From NCBI RefSeq assembly GCF_000972845.2, contig NC_040018.1, positions 11,877,157-11,941,156 on the forward strand: DNA of 64,000 nucleotides, written 5' to 3'. Within the stretch, counting starts at the first letter, position 1; the number at the start of each line of letters is the position of its first letter. Origin of the DNA: Larimichthys crocea (Eukaryota; Chordata; Actinopteri; Sciaenidae). Shown piece after piece: positions 61,381-64,000 of the stretch. The position numbers were made by a program, and so were the translations under genes. The notes under the pieces were generated by a model. The model had not been told where the DNA came from and did no database searches. It saw nothing but the letters and a program-made list of their open reading frames with translations.

Positions 61381-64000
61381 GTAACACTGAAGTGGCACAG
61401 AATCAGATCTATGAAAGGTGTTTATTATGTCCATGTGTAGCCAGTGAAACTTGATCACTACTTACAGTTTCTAAGAATATTCATTGCTACATCATTTCTG
61501 CAACACAGGAAAACCTTGTTGGGTACTCCCTGCTGGCTAGATCACATTTTTGTTTCTCCTTCATGTTTTTTTTCTTGTATTATTTATTGTTAGGGCTGGG
61601 AATTGTTGTCAAGTTGTCAAAAAAATGGAATCAGGTCATATTTTTTGTTTCTATAAACCTTTCTATAAAGAGATTATTTTATTCATGCAAAGCAGCTGCT
61701 TATGTTCCAGGAAAACAACATGAAATGGTGAAATTTAGTCAATTAACAAAAAAATTTTTTTGACAAAAAGTATTGTCTTACACAGCTATTTGGAATTTTT
61801 AAATTTACATTCAGTTTTGTGGAAGAAAGCTATTAAAGACTTTTTCTGAAGTCCAGTTGTTTGGAATGAGATGGAATTTCTGATCCTCTAGTCGTGTTTC
61901 AGTGGATGGCTGCAATACAATCCTTTATGAGTAAAGAGTAAAATCTGAGTAGATTAGAGTATACACTGTTAATATTGGCATGTGTATTTCTAGAAAAACA
62001 AACTTTGCACATCTGATTTTGATCACCTATTGTGAGCAGAGGTTGTGTTTCAGTAGTTTGGCTGTTGTGCTGGACAGGCTGCAACAGTGCAGCCTTCGGA
62101 CTTTGTTTCTTTCACCGAAATCTGATTGGCACATAACTCGCTTGTTGTACTCCACCTATTACAGGCGGCGTTGGGTAATAGTGTCATTTTTATTTGAAAG
62201 GGCGTGACAGAACTTTTCCTTGTGTGTGGATTTTTTCTTTGTTTTTCCATTTTTGTGACTTCTTTTTCTCATTTCCTTCTGTGACAGCAAAGGAATTTAT
62301 GTCTTTTGGTTACAGCGAGAGTGTTAACATTATCCAGCTCCTCCTTTTGTGGAAACACAGAGCCTGTTGCAAAGAACAATAGTGCCTTAATGTTTGATGC
62401 ACCACTGCAGCTTCAGGGCATTCTGTTGCAATCCTTTCAGCTCCTTTCTACTTTGGCTTTTGTTCTTGTATTCTGTGTGTACGTCTGCGTGTGTGTGCTC
62501 ATGTCTGTGTGAGTATGACTGCGTGTGCTCTCACGGTACGTGTCTTTATAAAGATCACATTACATACAATGGAATTTGTATGATAATTGCGCTGCTGGGA
62601 ACATTAATTATACATTCAACGTTCACCGTCTCCTCCTACCACTTGCTGGGGAGTGTGTATAAGGTTAGATGAAATTAGCCTGGGCTTTGCTGTACCTCGC
62701 TGTATTTGAGAGATCTGTATTCCCCCTCAGCTTTCTCTGAGACATCATGCATTAAAGAGCAGGAGATTACATTATGTCTATCTGAGGTGTTCTGCAAGGT
62801 TTCAGTTAGTGCTAAGTAAGCACGACAACAGCTCAGTATGTGTGTGGTGTTGTTCAACAATGGGATGTAGAGCTATTTATATGTACAGTGAATTAGAGAC
62901 TACACTACAAGAATGGACTACAGATGGTGACACTAGAATGATTCTAAAAATCAATTTGATTAGCACTTGAATAAAGAAGATGGTTGTGCAAGTCAGTACA
63001 GTACTTCTCTGAAATATTTGTGGGTTTTTTTTTACCTTTCTTGAAGCACTGCAGGCTGTTCAGTGTTGCCATGCTGATGCGTCTGATTGTGAAGAATCGA
63101 GACACCTTTGATGCTGCCACTGTTACCTTTTCTTGCCTCTGTGATGACCGCCATAAGACCACAGCTGGAGCCATTTCTGTTTCGTATTGAGTCAGCACTG
63201 ATCTGCTGTAACTTCCTGTTGTTTTCTGTTCACTTATTTTTGCTCATCTCACTGTGTTTCTCTCATTCCCTGTTGGTCAATTGCCTCCCATTGTGACCCG
63301 GTGTGTGTGCGCGGGCGGAGTGAGTACTGTTCTCGGCGGGGCGGCGGTCCTGAATCACACAGGCTTCCTGTCTTGCATGAATAGGTATTTGATTTCACTT
63401 GAGCCTCATCAGTGGACCGCCATCCTCAGCTTATTTTGTTTCATATCATGCTAGTAGCTGCTGAATGCACATTTCTACATGTGCATTAAAGTCTTATCAT
63501 GTACAGTCATCTGCAGACAATGCCAGAGCTCATGGGACAGCATTAGATTTGAGAAATAACTTTGCGGTAAAGTTTTGGGGAAAGAAATCTTAGCTTTTGT
63601 TTTACATTTGTTATTGATGTGGCACTTTATTCGAGCAAATTGGAACTGAAATGAAACAGAAAATTGCACTTTCAGTGCAGGACTCATAACTCTCTTTAGT
63701 CCCCCAATTCTTAGGCAGTGTGAGAGGACGACGGTTACTCATTTCATCAATCTCACATACTTATTATGCTCAGTGGCTCTGGTATTTGTCTTGTCAAGCT
63801 GCATATCACCTATCACATTCTCATCGTTATTGGAGTGGTGGGACGACGGGGTTTCCCGCACTCTAATCTGATTTCATTGCATTTCTTTGGATGTTTGTTA
63901 CCATCAGCAATTTCCCCCCTGCTGTACACACATTCATCTTACATTGTTTTACACTAGAAAATACAATATAAACTGCTAACTTGTTTCTCTACATCTGTTT
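61381..64000 (+). other. plekha7 intron 8, open at the window end
   Basis: Sequence from the exon 8 donor to the end of the window. I see no further plekha7 exon, no gene on the other strand and no intact mobile element. A short GC-rich patch lies at 63,300-63,350. Confidence 0.5.

Noticed and set aside
1..64000. tRNA, rRNA, CRISPR arrays, bacterial operons or endogenous viral genes
   Set aside because: None seen. The window is vertebrate nuclear DNA, and the only tRNA-like sequence is a decayed SINE-type fragment near 17,780.

Overview
The window is nuclear DNA from a ray-finned fish, probably a spiny-rayed teleost. The coding exons read as vertebrate proteins, with GT-AG introns that are mostly short but in one case about 30 kb long. 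AT-rich non-coding DNA, dinucleotide microsatellites, a decayed LINE 3' end and several repeat families that look teleost-like also fit. No prokaryotic, viral or organelle feature was seen. Gene names come from recognising the translated exons; no database was searched.

Layout: (1) About 500-7,960 holds caprin1 on the + strand, with a CpG-rich non-coding first exon, 16 coding exons (636 aa) and a 3' UTR with two AATAAA signals. (2) About 9,180-16,480 holds nucb2 (nucleobindin-2, precursor of nesfatin-1) on the - strand, with 12 coding exons (488 aa), tail to tail with caprin1. (3) 16,480-22,090 is a divergent intergenic region with a local duplication, a decayed LINE 3' end and repeat fragments. 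(4) 22,410-61,380 holds the 5' part of plekha7 on the + strand: eight coding exons, 231 residues, covering two WW domains and the first half of a PH domain. The gene continues beyond the window. Its third intron is 29.7 kb.

The three products work separately: an RNA-binding stress-granule protein, a secreted or Golgi calcium-binding precursor, and an adherens-junction scaffold. Nothing suggests joint regulation. NUCB2 and PLEKHA7 are also close together in the human genome, so that pair looks like conserved synteny.

Most worth a second look: two open, spliceable segments inside the giant plekha7 intron (30,190-30,420 and 35,752-35,957). Both end in a good donor in phase 2, the phase that plekha7 exons 4 and 5 accept. 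One contains a start in strong context encoding MGTCCCSC, a possible myristoylation/palmitoylation signal. Also notable are (TG)n tracts directly against 3' splice sites in both caprin1 and plekha7, a duplicated block flanking the first exons of nucb2, a caprin1 C-terminus resembling the short human isoform with no donor at the matching position, and a hairpin with a perfect 14-bp stem in plekha7 intron 4.
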